Shown here in pieces: positions 44,041-52,877 of a stretch of DNA of 64,000 nt. The stretch comes from Halocynthiibacter sp049608145 (lineage in GTDB: Bacteria; Pseudomonadota; Alphaproteobacteria; Rhodobacterales; Rhodobacteraceae). Location: assembly GCF_049608145.1 (NCBI RefSeq), contig NZ_JBMYXF010000010.1, positions 16,050 to 80,049 of the forward strand, in the 5' to 3' direction. How positions within the stretch are numbered: position 1 is the stretch's first letter; every line of letters starts with the position of its first letter. A program made the translations under genes and the position numbers. The notes under the pieces are model-generated. The model ran no database searches. It had not been told where the DNA came from and saw only the letters and a program-made list of their open reading frames with translations.

Positions 44041-44694
44041 TCAAGGGCGGGTCAGGCTACAGCACCCATCGTAAACCTCACTTGCGTATTTATTATCGGG
44101 ATCCGCCAAGGACATAATCAGGCGAATGGAAATGCTGTAGTCACGGTCGCTCATACCGTCCCCGCATGAGGCGTCCTGAAGGATCGCGACCGACCGACGT
44201 TCTGGGCTTGCGAAATTTGCAGCAACACCCTTGGGGCTGTCAGGCGTGCCAAAGCCGGTATCCCTGCGCATCCAGTCATATTGAAAATCCTGACGTTCAT
44301 GGCCAGGCCTTTGAAAGCGCATCCCACCAGAGGTATCGGCATCAATAACGGTATTCCAGAACGGTTCCGTACCAAAGCAAAACAGCGGGCGTTTTAATTC
44401 CCACCAGGACGGATCCCCCATATCCTGCATGTAACGCATATAGACCCAACCGGATTGTTCGCCGGAATTTACATGCCCCCAGCGCCCATCAGTTAAGGCG
44501 TGTGTGACTTCAACCTTGTCAGCACCGGGGTGCAGTACGCCTATGATAGGGCTGTCAGCTGAGGGATGCTGGCGGATATTCAGAACATCATTCGCAGCCA
44601 CATCAACCACGCGATATAGCCGGGGAAGATCCTGCGCAAAGACGGGCGCACTCAGGCACAGCTGACAGAAAAGAATGATAAACAAGCGACGCAT
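44041..44694 (-). CDS. Exported SH3 / GTEPFW-motif protein
   Basis: 217 residues. Signal peptide about 1-21 (MRRLFIILFCQLCLSAPVFAQ). Residues about 30-90 form a bacterial SH3 domain (NDVLNIRQHPSADSPIIG), a fold that often binds wall peptides or proteins. Residues about 105 on contain LFCFGTEPFWNTV, the core of a family seen in exported proteins of proteobacteria with unknown function. Start at ATG 44694; the frame extends 37 codons upstream without a ribosome site. Confidence 0.75.
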   Translation of the reverse strand: MRRLFIILFCQLCLSAPVFAQDLPRLYRVVDVAANDVLNIRQHPSADSPIIGVLHPGADKVEVTHALTDGRWGHVNSGEQSGWVYMRYMQDMGDPSWWELKRPLFCFGTEPFWNTVIDADTSGGMRFQRPGHERQDFQYDWMRRDTGFGTPDSPKGVAANFASPERRSVAILQDASCGDGMSDRDYSISIRLIMSLADPDNKYASEVYDGCCSLTRP

Positions 44695-45099
44695 AAAAAG
44701 GTCCTTCCTGGGAATGATATGATTGGCAACTGGGGTGGCGAGATAGGATTTATCCGGCATAATATTTATATCGGAGACTATATGATTGGCCTGTTTGTTA
44801 TTCAATTACAGCCCGTTTATCGCGTGAAACAGGGGCGTAAGGCGGTACATATTTCCGGTGCTTTGGCGCGATGTCCCCGGATCTGCCGCAAACCAGATGG
44901 TAAATGATGCGTTAAACCTGACTGAAACAGAGCGATAAAATTGCGTATTTTCCGCGACAAATATGCATAAATTGCGTTTCGCCATCAATGTCTGCTGGAC
45001 GTAGCCATATCCGCGGGCTAAACACCGCCGGAAGGCTACGCTTGCGCGTGGTCCGTCGTCGTTATGGCACCTCACGATACCTGAAAGGGAGAAACACTC
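44695..45099. other. 405-base intergenic region upstream of petABC
   Basis: No convincing gene. It must carry the promoters of the SH3 gene (leftwards) and of petABC (rightwards). TTGCG occurs at 44941 and 44971. A stem of seven base pairs (CGTAGCC 45000-45006 with GGCTACG 45034-45040) lies 60 bases before petA and would be in its leader. A short open frame at 44719-44907 is not credible. Confidence 0.5.
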
Positions 45100-45672
45100 G
45101 TGTCCCACACAGATGATCACGAAGGCACCCGTCGGGATTTTCTCTATTACGCGACTGGTGGCACCGCCGCCGTTGCAACTGGCGCAGTTGTTCTGCCGCT
45201 GGTTAATCAGATGAATCCAAGCGCGGACGTGCTGGCTCTGGCCTCTATCCGAGTAGATATTTCCGGGATTTCCCCGGGCACACAGCTGACTGTTAAATGG
45301 CAGGGCAAGCCGGTTTTCATCCGTCACCGGACGGAAGAGGAAATCGAAGCTGGTCGCGCCGTTGAGATGAGTGAACTCATCGATGCAGAAGCGCGCAACG
45401 AAAACCGCAGCACTGGTGCTGACGCGTCTGATGAAAACCGTACCCTCGATGAAGAAGGTAAATGGTTGATCATGATGGGTGTGTGTACACACCTTGGCTG
45501 CGTTCCACTGGGCGACGGTGCTGGTGATTTCCATGGCTGGTTCTGCCCATGCCACGGTTCGCACTATGACACTGCTGGTCGTATCCGTAAGGGCCCGGCA
45601 CCTGAGAACCTTCCGGTTCCGATCGCGTTCTTTGTTGATGAAAACACTGTTCAGCTTGGGGAGGAATCTTAA
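45100..45672 (+). CDS. petA: Ubiquinol-cytochrome c reductase, Rieske iron-sulfur subunit
   Basis: 190 residues. A single N-terminal membrane anchor (residues about 20-40), preceded by TRRDF, so likely exported by Tat. Cluster ligands C129 and H131 (CTHLGC, with C134) and C149, C151, H152 (CPCHGS) bind the [2Fe-2S] centre and the extra disulfide. GTG start. First gene of the bc1 operon; its stop overlaps the petB ATG (TAATG). Confidence 0.97.
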   Translation: MSHTDDHEGTRRDFLYYATGGTAAVATGAVVLPLVNQMNPSADVLALASIRVDISGISPGTQLTVKWQGKPVFIRHRTEEEIEAGRAVEMSELIDAEARNENRSTGADASDENRTLDEEGKWLIMMGVCTHLGCVPLGDGAGDFHGWFCPCHGSHYDTAGRIRKGPAPENLPVPIAFFVDENTVQLGEES

Positions 45673-46994
45673 TGTCTGGTCTTCCGCACGACATCTATGA
45701 GCCAAAGACAGGCATTGAAAAATGGGTTGATTCCCGTCTTCCAATTCTTGGTCTGCTCTACACAACACTGACGGCGCCTACGCCGAAAAACCTGAACTGG
45801 ATGTGGATCTGGGGCATTGTCCTGACCTTCTGTCTGGTTCTGCAAATCGTTACAGGTATCGTTCTTGTAATGCATTACACCCCGCATGTTGATCTGGCCT
45901 TCGCGTCAATCGAACACATCATGCGTGACGTAAACGGCGGTCACATGATCCGTTACGTTCACATGAACGGTGCTTCACTGTTCTTCGTGGCTGTTTACGC
46001 GCACATCTTCCGTGGTCTGTACTACGGGTCTTACAAAGCACCGCGTGAAATCACATGGGTGATCGGCATGCTGATCTATCTCCTGATGATGGGCACAGCC
46101 TTTATGGGTTATGTTCTGCCATGGGGTCAGATGTCTTTCCACGGGACAGCGGTTATCACCGGTCTGTTCGGTGCGGTTCCTGGTCTGGGTGAAGCTCTGC
46201 AAACCTGGCTTTTGGGTGCTGGCGCTGTTGGTCAACCTGCTCTGAACCGTTTCTTCTCGCTGCACTATCTGCTGCCGTTCGTGATTGCGGGCCTTGTGAT
46301 TGTTCACATCTGGGCGTTCCACCACACTGGCAACAACAACCCAACTGGTGTTGAAGTGCGTCGTAAGGATCTTGCAGAAGTCAAAAAAGACACACTGCCA
46401 TTCTGGCCTTACTTTGTGATCAAAGATCTGTTCGCGCTGGCTGTTATCCTGACAATCTTCTGGGCTATCGTTGGCTTTATGCCAAACTACCTGGGTCACC
46501 CGGATAACTATGTGCCTGCGAATGCTCTGGCGACACCTGCGCACATCGTTCCTGAATGGTACTTCCTGCCGTTCTACGCGATCCTGCGTGCCTTCACTGG
46601 CGAAGTCTGGGCCGTGCAGTTGGTCGAACTTCTGACCGGCGGTATTGTTGATGCGAAATTCTTCGGTGTTCTGGCGATGTTCGGTGCGATCGTTGCGATG
46701 GCTCTGGCCCCATGGCTGGACACATCAAGCGTACGTTCCGGTCGTTACCGTCCGATGTTCCGCATGTGGTTCGCTGTTCTGGTTGTTGATTTCTTCGTAT
46801 TGATGTGGGTTGGCGCGCGTCCGACTGACTTCCCATACGACTGGATCTCACTGATCGCAGCAACTTACTGGTTCGCGTATTTCTTCGTGATCCTGCCGCT
46901 GTTGGGTGTCATCGAGAAACCAGATGCTCTGCCAGACTCCATCGAAGCCGACTTCAACGCCCATTACCCGGGCGCTGATAAGTCAGCCAACTAA
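45672..46994 (+). CDS. petB: Cytochrome b of the bc1 complex
   Basis: 440 residues, eight membrane helices, four heme-ligating histidines in two helices (MHYTPHV, MRYVHMNGASLFF, LHYLLPF and HIWAFH regions) and the Qo motif PEWYFLPFYAILR. The typical PDPNW is PAHIVPEWYF region here. It oxidises ubiquinol and cycles electrons in complex III. Overlaps petA by one base and precedes petC by 15 bases. Confidence 0.97.
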   Translation: MSGLPHDIYEPKTGIEKWVDSRLPILGLLYTTLTAPTPKNLNWMWIWGIVLTFCLVLQIVTGIVLVMHYTPHVDLAFASIEHIMRDVNGGHMIRYVHMNGASLFFVAVYAHIFRGLYYGSYKAPREITWVIGMLIYLLMMGTAFMGYVLPWGQMSFHGTAVITGLFGAVPGLGEALQTWLLGAGAVGQPALNRFFSLHYLLPFVIAGLVIVHIWAFHHTGNNNPTGVEVRRKDLAEVKKDTLPFWPYFVIKDLFALAVILTIFWAIVGFMPNYLGHPDNYVPANALATPAHIVPEWYFLPFYAILRAFTGEVWAVQLVELLTGGIVDAKFFGVLAMFGAIVAMALAPWLDTSSVRSGRYRPMFRMWFAVLVVDFFVLMWVGARPTDFPYDWISLIAATYWFAYFFVILPLLGVIEKPDALPDSIEADFNAHYPGADKSAN

Positions 46995-47009
46995 GAAAGG
47001 ATCAGTTCT

Positions 47010-47795
47010 ATGTTCAAAAATATTCTGATCTCAGCCGTTGTAAGCCTTGGCCTAACATCTGGTGCGATGGCTGCCGGTGGTGGTGAGCAACACATCGAAG
47101 ACTTTGACTTCTCTTTCGAGGGCCCCTTTGGGACCTTCGATCGCGATCAGCTGCAGCGCGGCCTTCAGGTTTACACCGAGGTTTGTTCAGCTTGTCACGG
47201 TCTGCAGTATCTGTACTTCCGCAACCTTTCTGATGAAGGTGGCCCGTCTTATACGCCGGACCAGGCGCGTGCATATGCAGCAACTGTCGAAGTTTATGAT
47301 CCTGAAACCGACGATTACCGTCCTGCTGTGCCTGCGGATAAGTTTCCTGCGAACACAGCAGCTGGCGCACCTGACCTGACCCTGATGGCGAAGGCACGTG
47401 CGGGTTTCCACGGCCCTGCGGGCCTTGGTATCAACCAGATCGTTTATGGTATGGGTGGCCCTGAATATATCGCATCTTTGCTGACCAGCTATAATGGTCA
47501 CGACGAAGATGGGCTGTATGGCAACGACACCTTTGCCGGTGGGAACATTTCCATGGCGCCGCCTCTGTTTGATGATCGCGTTGAATATGCCGACGGCACA
47601 CCTGCGACCGTTCACCAGATGGCGGAAGATGTTTCTGCCTTCCTGATGTGGACTGCTGAACCCAAGATGATGGCCCGTAAACAGGCTGGTTTCATCGGTG
47701 TTGGCATCCTGGTGCTGCTGTCTGTTCTGCTTTACCTGACCAACAAACGTCTCTGGGCGGGTGTTAAAGGTAAAAAGCTGAAAAGCGACGGCTAA
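47010..47795 (+). CDS. petC: Cytochrome c1 of the bc1 complex
   Basis: 261 residues. Signal peptide (about 1-21, GAMAAGG), heme c site C59-S-A-C62-H63, axial methionine in the later ISMAPPLFDD region, and a C-terminal membrane helix (GVGILVLLSVLLYLTN) ending in a lysine-rich tail. It passes electrons from the Rieske centre to cytochrome c. End of petABC; terminator follows at once. Confidence 0.97.
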   Translation: MFKNILISAVVSLGLTSGAMAAGGGEQHIEDFDFSFEGPFGTFDRDQLQRGLQVYTEVCSACHGLQYLYFRNLSDEGGPSYTPDQARAYAATVEVYDPETDDYRPAVPADKFPANTAAGAPDLTLMAKARAGFHGPAGLGINQIVYGMGGPEYIASLLTSYNGHDEDGLYGNDTFAGGNISMAPPLFDDRVEYADGTPATVHQMAEDVSAFLMWTAEPKMMARKQAGFIGVGILVLLSVLLYLTNKRLWAGVKGKKLKSDG

Positions 47796-47815
47796 GCCGA
47801 CCTTCCCCTAAATTA

Positions 47816-47847
47816 AAAAGCCCCGCCCATCCGGCGGGGCTTTTTTT
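47816..47847. terminator. Bidirectional terminator between petC and thiQ
   Basis: AAAAGCCCCGCC (47816-47827) pairs with GGCGGGGCTTTT (47833-47844), followed by more T. The left A run lets it serve thiQ as well. Confidence 0.92.
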
Positions 47848-47852
47848 GAGCC

Positions 47853-48545
47853 TTATCCAAGCCAATCACGCATAGCGTCAGGTGGGTTTTCAAACAGATG
47901 TTTCGTGTCTACCGGGGCATGGGCATGATGATCTGCCACAAGAATCACCTGATCCGAGATGCGTTTTGCATCCTCCGGCGCATGGGTGACCATCAACAGG
48001 GTTGCGCCAGTTTCCTCGACCAGCTCTGCCACCAGATCCAGCATTTCAGCACGCATGGCCGGACCAAGCGCGGCAAAAGGTTCGTCCAGCAAAACCACAG
48101 GGTTGCCCTGCACAAGCAGCCTTGCCAGTGCCACGCGTGCGATTTGCCCGCCAGACAATTCTGCGGGTTTACGCGTGGCCATCTCTGCCAGTCCCACGCG
48201 CGCAAGGGCGGCCTCTATCCGCTGATGATCTGCCGCACTTAGGCGCAAAGATGGCGATATCCCAAGGCCGATATTTTGCGTGGCATTCAGATGGGGGAAC
48301 AAATTGTTGTCCTGAAAAATCATGCTGATCGGACGTTTCGACGGCGGTTTCTCTGTCAGATTTTCATCCTTCCAGAAAATCTGACCGGATGTCGGGGCCA
48401 GAAACCCGGCTATCGCCGCCAGCAACGTCGATTTTCCTCCGCCAGACGCGCCAATTACGGTGATCTTCCGTCCTGGATGAAGGGTGAAATCCGCTGTTAG
48501 GGAAAAATCCCCTTGTTTCAGATGCAGGCCATCAAGTGTCAGCAT
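47853..48545 (-). CDS. thiQ: Thiamine ABC transporter, ATP-binding protein
   Basis: 230 residues. Walker A GASGGGKST, Q-loop FQDNNLFPHL, signature LSGGQIARV, Walker B VVLLDEPFAAL. It powers uptake of thiamine and its phosphates. I use ATG 48545 because GGAGG sits eight bases upstream; the frame extends to 48566. The start overlaps the thiP end. Identity rests on the operon with thiB, thiP and the TPP riboswitch. Confidence 0.9.
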   Translation of the reverse strand: MLTLDGLHLKQGDFSLTADFTLHPGRKITVIGASGGGKSTLLAAIAGFLAPTSGQIFWKDENLTEKPPSKRPISMIFQDNNLFPHLNATQNIGLGISPSLRLSAADHQRIEAALARVGLAEMATRKPAELSGGQIARVALARLLVQGNPVVLLDEPFAALGPAMRAEMLDLVAELVEETGATLLMVTHAPEDAKRISDQVILVADHHAHAPVDTKHLFENPPDAMRDWLG

Positions 48546-50094
48546 GTCGTTGTCCTCCACGCTCAAATATCATGAAAATCGCAAGACTGAGGCATAATAA
48601 AAGCAAGGCAGCGCCCGCCGCCTGATCCATGCGATATGCGCCCATCAGGCGATAGATCATCAGGGGCAATGTACCGGCCTCGGGGTCGGCGAACAGGGCC
48701 ACAACGCCCAAGTCCCCCATTGATAAAGCCGCCGTCAGCCCCAGTGCAAATCCAAGGGGTGCCTGCACGCGTGGCAATATCACCAGTCGAAACCGCGCCA
48801 ATCCTGTTATACCCAATTGATCCGCCAGCGGGGTCCAGTTGCGTTCCACCTCTCGTATTGCAGGCAAAAGGGCGCGCAATGCAAAGGGCACCGCCATCGC
48901 TGCGTTGACCAGAATGGTGATAGGCAGTGCCAGATCTCGCGGATTAAAATGTGGGTTTAGCAGAATGAAAAGGCCCGTTCCGATGACCAAAGGAGAGGCG
49001 GAAACAGAAAGATACGCCACGGCTTCTGGCCAGGCGCGGCGGCGTTTCGCAGCAATTAATGCCAAGGGCACAACGAGGATCAGCATCACAATGGCGGATA
49101 GCAAGGCCATCATCACAGACCGACCTGCGGCCAACCAGACGACTTCGGGCAGGGTCAGAACCTGCATCAGCCCCCGTTGAATGACCATGAGCAGCGGAAG
49201 GACAACAAAAGCCGCAGCCAATGTCAGCCAGAACGCATCCATGCCCCGTAACAAAGGTGACGCCACATCCAGCCGGTTGATCGACCGATCAAGCCCAGCT
49301 GCGGTTTCCTGCTGACGTGTGAAATACCACGCGGTTGTAGCGGCGAGGCTACAAATCAGAAACTGAATACCAGCAAGCATTGCAGCTTTTCCTGGGTCGA
49401 AATCACTGCGCAGAGCCTGATAAATTGCCAGTTCAATTGTGGTTGCACGCGGTCCGCCGCCAAGGGTCAAGGCGACGGCGAAACTGGTGGTGCAGATCAG
49501 GAAAATCACGGCGAAAATTCCTGGAATGATTTCGCGCAGCATCGGCAGTTCGATCTGACGAAACACAGCGCGGGGGGGTAAACCTAGGCTCTGTGCCAAA
49601 CGAAAGCGTTCCCCGGGAATGGTAAGCCATGCTTGCAACATCAGGCGCGTTGCAAGGGGAAGATTGAAAAACACATGCGCCAGTAATACGCCCGAAAACC
49701 CATAAATAGACACTGTTTCGATGCCAAGGCTGTTCAGGATCTGATTGAACAAACCGGATCTGCCAAACACCGCGAGCAACCCCAGAACCGCAACGATCAC
49801 TGGAAGGATAAAGGGGGCGCCCAGCAATGTAATCAGGATCTGGCGCCCGGGAAAACGCCGCCGCGCCAAAGCGCGGGCAATGGGGATGGCCAGAGCCGTG
49901 GAAATCAGGGCCGAAAAGAACGCCTGTGTCAGCGTGAACTTTAGCGCCGCAATATCAGCAGGCCCCAACCCCTGTGAAAACTCAGCGCGTAGGGCAACGG
50001 CAATAAGCGTGCCAAGAGTCAGAAACAGCAAAAGGGCGGCCGCAGCCGCCCCCCAGACGCCTAAAGGCGTTATTGTGAAAGCGCGTCGAGCCAT
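48532..50094 (-). CDS. thiP: Thiamine ABC transporter, permease
   Basis: 520 residues, two tandem six-helix permease halves, as in ThiP/AfuB-type proteins. The conserved EAA loops are readable (e.g. SLGLPPRAVFRQIELPMLREI and QLGITGLARFRLVILPRVQAP). It forms the membrane channel for thiamine. It overlaps thiB by 25 bases and thiQ by 14. Confidence 0.92.
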   Translation of the reverse strand: MARRAFTITPLGVWGAAAAALLLFLTLGTLIAVALRAEFSQGLGPADIAALKFTLTQAFFSALISTALAIPIARALARRRFPGRQILITLLGAPFILPVIVAVLGLLAVFGRSGLFNQILNSLGIETVSIYGFSGVLLAHVFFNLPLATRLMLQAWLTIPGERFRLAQSLGLPPRAVFRQIELPMLREIIPGIFAVIFLICTTSFAVALTLGGGPRATTIELAIYQALRSDFDPGKAAMLAGIQFLICSLAATTAWYFTRQQETAAGLDRSINRLDVASPLLRGMDAFWLTLAAAFVVLPLLMVIQRGLMQVLTLPEVVWLAAGRSVMMALLSAIVMLILVVPLALIAAKRRRAWPEAVAYLSVSASPLVIGTGLFILLNPHFNPRDLALPITILVNAAMAVPFALRALLPAIREVERNWTPLADQLGITGLARFRLVILPRVQAPLGFALGLTAALSMGDLGVVALFADPEAGTLPLMIYRLMGAYRMDQAAGAALLLLCLSLAIFMIFERGGQRHADT

Positions 50095-51056
50095 TCAGCC
50101 AATGCCGCTTCGCGTATAGAACCTGCATCTTCTGCTGGGATCAGTAGGGATTTTTCTGGCACCGTCAAAGTTTCGAACCCTTCTGGCAGACCGGCGGCAG
50201 GTGTTGCTGCTGGATACATCCAGTTGGTGGTTGGTAAAATGGTCTGCGCGGCGTCTGAAATCATGAATTCCAAGAATTGTTGCGCCAGCTCCGGCTGATC
50301 TGCAGATTTGGTCACGGCGGCGACTTCGATCTGCATGTAGTGGCCTTCGTCAAAGGCTGCTGCAGACTTGGACGCATCTTCTTCCACAATCAGGTGGTAG
50401 GCTGGGGACGTGGTATAGGACAGGGCCATGTCGGCTTCGCCTTCAAGGAACATGCCGTAGGATTCGGACCAGCCTTTGGTGACGGTGACGATATTGTCAG
50501 ACAAATCCGTCCAGATTGCAGGGGCTTCGTCGCCATAGGCCGCTTTTATCCACATCATCAGGCCAAGGCCGGGGGTGGACGTGCGCGGATCCTGGATCAC
50601 AACTTTCAGATCAGAGGCCGCCAAATCACGGAAATTCGCAGGAATAGTGTCTGTTTTTGTGGTGTCATAGACAAAGGCGAAATAGCCCCAGTCATATGGA
50701 ACATAAGTTGCGTTATCCCATTCAATCGGCAGGGTCAGCGCAGGGTTTTCCAGCGTATGCGGCACAAAGAACTGATCGGCCAAGGCCTGATCCGCAAGGT
50801 TTGTGTCGATGCCAAGCACAACGTCGGCTTCAGAGTGATCACCTTCCAAGTTCAGGCGTGCGATCAGGGCTGCGCCATCGCCTACGGCTGAAAACTGTAG
50901 ATCACAGCTGCAGATGTCTTCAAAGGCGGCTTCAATCGCGGGGCCAGGGCCCCAATCAGACGTGAAGCTGTCATATGTATAAACGTTTAGAATTGGGGTC
51001 TCTGCGCCAGCTACAGTGGCTGCACAAAGTCCCGCGGCGAGTGTAAGATATTTCAT
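50070..51056 (-). CDS. thiB: Thiamine ABC transporter, substrate-binding protein
   Basis: 328 residues. Signal peptide about 1-18 (MKYLTLAAGLCAATVAGAE). The block LNVYTYDSFTSDWGPG and NWMYPAATPAAGLPEGFETL match thiamine-binding ThiB/TbpA. It captures thiamine in the periplasm. Controlled by the riboswitch directly upstream; its ribosome site (GGATGAG, complement of 51059-51065) is the target of the switch. Confidence 0.95.
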   Translation of the reverse strand: MKYLTLAAGLCAATVAGAETPILNVYTYDSFTSDWGPGPAIEAAFEDICSCDLQFSAVGDGAALIARLNLEGDHSEADVVLGIDTNLADQALADQFFVPHTLENPALTLPIEWDNATYVPYDWGYFAFVYDTTKTDTIPANFRDLAASDLKVVIQDPRTSTPGLGLMMWIKAAYGDEAPAIWTDLSDNIVTVTKGWSESYGMFLEGEADMALSYTTSPAYHLIVEEDASKSAAAFDEGHYMQIEVAAVTKSADQPELAQQFLEFMISDAAQTILPTTNWMYPAATPAAGLPEGFETLTVPEKSLLIPAEDAGSIREAALAEWLDALSQ

Positions 51057-51058
51057 AT

Positions 51059-51184
51059 CTCATCCTTTTCATTGCCGACGGGCGGATGTCTGGATGAGTT
51101 CATCTCAACCTTCCCTCCGCCGGTCTTAACCGGTTCAGGTTCTACGGGTCCGCTTGCGCATCTCAGCCAGATAGGCCCCCCGAG
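51059..51184 (-). promoter_or_regulatory. TPP riboswitch (thi box) with Shine-Dalgarno expression platform
   Basis: Aptamer on the minus strand, about 51184 to 51107: GGGGGGCC, then CTGAGA, ACCC, GAACCTGA, CCGGTTAAGACCGGCG, AGGGAA in canonical order. Platform: CTCATCC (complement of 51092-51098) can pair perfectly with the ribosome site GGATGAG of thiB (51059-51065). An upstream strand GGTTGAG (51104-51110) competes for CTCATCC and also overlaps P1. Ligand binding therefore should block translation of thiBPQ. Confidence 0.92.
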
Positions 51185-51384
51185 GTAGGTTCGCTTGTAA
51201 AGCCAGTCACCTTCAGGTGCAAGACGTGTATCGTCTGGATAGTTTCTGCCATTCGCGAAGGAAAATGTGCCACTTAGGAAATGCCTAATAAATAAGGGGG
51301 GGAGCCTTCCGCCTTGCCACATTCTGGTCTCATTTCTTGTATCTTCCCCATAACTTACAAAAAATACGAAACCTGTGAGGGAAG
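51185..51384. other. Intergenic region between thi riboswitch and barrel gene
   Basis: No gene. On the minus strand it must hold the thiBPQ promoter; on the plus strand the promoter of the truncated barrel gene, with TGCCA (51315) and CCATAAC (51348) 33 bases apart, as also seen before the second barrel gene. Confidence 0.5.
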
Positions 51385-51663
51385 ATGAAGTCAATTTTAT
51401 TAGCAACGGCTGCGGTCGTTTGCACTGGAACATCGGCAACTGCATTTGAATTTAAAGGGGCCGAGGTTGGCTTGGGTTTTCAACAGGCAGATTTGCCGGA
51501 CAATGGCCCGACCTTGGATGGCAATATCATCGGTGTACGTGGTGAGTTTGGGTTTGGTGATCGTTTTACGTTAGATGCAGGGTTTAAACAGGCAAATTAC
51601 GATAGCCTTTTGCCCAAAGCGGATATGAACAGGTTTGATTTTACCGGTACATACAACCTTTGA
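51385..51663 (+). CDS. Truncated outer-membrane-barrel-like paralogue
   Basis: 92 residues. Signal peptide about 1-20 (ATAFEF). The rest aligns with the first third of the 255-residue protein encoded next: GEFGFGDRFTLDAG with ANYD here against TDLGLGSRFGLTLG with ENYD there. It stops after about four beta strands, too few for a closed barrel; no frame continues the homology after the stop. Probably a 3'-truncated duplicate, or a small strand-forming protein in its own right. A ribosome site GAGGGAAG precedes the ATG. Confidence 0.6.
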   Translation: MKSILLATAAVVCTGTSATAFEFKGAEVGLGFQQADLPDNGPTLDGNIIGVRGEFGFGDRFTLDAGFKQANYDSLLPKADMNRFDFTGTYNL

Positions 51664-52008
51664 AATCTCGCGTGTCGATGTCAGAACGTTGGCTCTGGTC
51701 AGCATGTTTTCGAATTATCCGGCTTTCGCCAAATAACTTGATACAAAGCCATGATCGAGGCCGCGTCTTCCCTGATGCGGCCTTTTGGGGATCGCGTTCC
51801 CCTTGGCGATACTCTGGTTGAAGACGAGGACGAATAGGCGCGCTACGTTGGGCCCGTAATTTGGATAGGGGTTCACAACTTATTAGGGAAATCTCGCCTT
51901 AGCAATGTGCCATAGGGGTAACGTTTCAGAATTTAATTTTTCCATAACATAGACCGGGTGCATGGCGCGCTTTATGCCTCAGCTATAGAACAATTATTGG
52001 GGGAACCT
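51664..52008. other. 345-base region between the two barrel genes
   Basis: No supported gene. It contains the terminator at 51758, an adjacent small hairpin (GGGGA/TCCCC, 51787-51802) and the promoter area of the second barrel gene (TGCCA 51908, CCATAAC 51942). A 28-codon frame from 51751 with an acidic end runs through the terminator and is not credible as a gene. Confidence 0.5.
51758..51787 (+). terminator. Terminator after truncated barrel gene
   Basis: AGGCCGC (51758-51764) pairs with GCGGCCT (51777-51783), then TTT; twelve-base loop. Confidence 0.65.
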
Positions 52009-52776
52009 ATGTTTGAGAAATTTTCTACTCAAAAAATGTTAATTGGTGTCTTGGCGTTTGGGATTTGGCTGCCTGCCATGGTGGGCGCGCAGTCTTTGGA
52101 ATACTCTGGTAGCCTTAGTATTTCTGATTCATCCATTAACGATGGTGGTACTGATGGCTCTGTTCGTCGTGTCACAGCGTTGACTGATCTGGGGTTGGGG
52201 TCGCGTTTTGGTCTGACCCTTGGCCTGAGTTACACGGATGAAAATTACGATAATGAAAACTATGGCGTCTATAAGGGGGGATACGTGCAGCCGTATGTGC
52301 GGGTTGGTAATGGTCGGATAGGGGTTTTTTATCAGAATTTGGGCATGCAACGTTCAGGTGACGACCCAGATACCGTCGAAATCTACGGTATAGAAGGAAT
52401 CTATGATTTTGACCGTTTTCGCGTGCATGGGTTTAATGGCCGGGTCGAACAGCCGGGAGAGGACGGCTATGGGGTGCACGGACTTGCCGCGCGTTATATG
52501 GCATCGGACGGCGTTAGCATTTTTGTTCGCCATCAACGGGATCGGAATTCAGGAGATCAATTTTCCCTGACTGCGATAGGAACCGATATTAACGTTAGCG
52601 CAATAACATTTGACCGGCCTGCCTATCTGACGCTGGAATTGGCTGACGTTGATTACTTCGGAGATGACGGCAAGCAATTTGGTGTTGCCCTGACTCTTCC
52701 ATTTGGTCGGGATGCGTCTGTAAACTCAGTGCCTTTGTTCAAGGGCCAGCGTACTCTGATCAACGAATACAATTAA
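52009..52776 (+). CDS. Outer-membrane beta-barrel-like protein
   Basis: 255 residues. Signal peptide about 1-28 (LIGVLAFGIWLPAMVGAQS). The mature part alternates polar and aromatic/hydrophobic residues in strand-length blocks (YVQPYVRVGNGRIGVFYQNLG, RFRVHGFNG, GVSIFVRHQRD) and looks like a ten-or-more-strand barrel. No known porin family recognised. Start at ATG 52009 with TGGGGGAA upstream; a frame open from 51958 is not used. Paralogue of the truncated gene 350 bases upstream. Confidence 0.7.
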   Translation: MFEKFSTQKMLIGVLAFGIWLPAMVGAQSLEYSGSLSISDSSINDGGTDGSVRRVTALTDLGLGSRFGLTLGLSYTDENYDNENYGVYKGGYVQPYVRVGNGRIGVFYQNLGMQRSGDDPDTVEIYGIEGIYDFDRFRVHGFNGRVEQPGEDGYGVHGLAARYMASDGVSIFVRHQRDRNSGDQFSLTAIGTDINVSAITFDRPAYLTLELADVDYFGDDGKQFGVALTLPFGRDASVNSVPLFKGQRTLINEYN

Positions 52777-52786
52777 AACAAGTTTT

Positions 52787-52815
52787 AAAGGCCATCGATG
52801 AGGTGGCCTTTTTTA
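52787..52815 (+). terminator. Terminator after barrel gene
   Basis: AAAGGCCA (52787-52794) pairs with TGGCCTTT (52804-52811), then T. Confidence 0.85.
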
Positions 52816-52877
52816 TGCCCGCTCTTTTCTACGCCAACGTTTCCGGCTAAAGACAGTCGAAGAACAGGAGCGCCACC

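Noticed and set aside
44719..44907. 62-codon frame upstream of petABC
   Set aside because: No ribosome site, product without pattern, and it lies in the expected promoter region.
51751..51837. 28-codon frame ending in an acidic tail (TLVEDEDE)
   Set aside because: It runs through the terminator hairpin and has no ribosome site; a chance frame or unrecognisable remnant.
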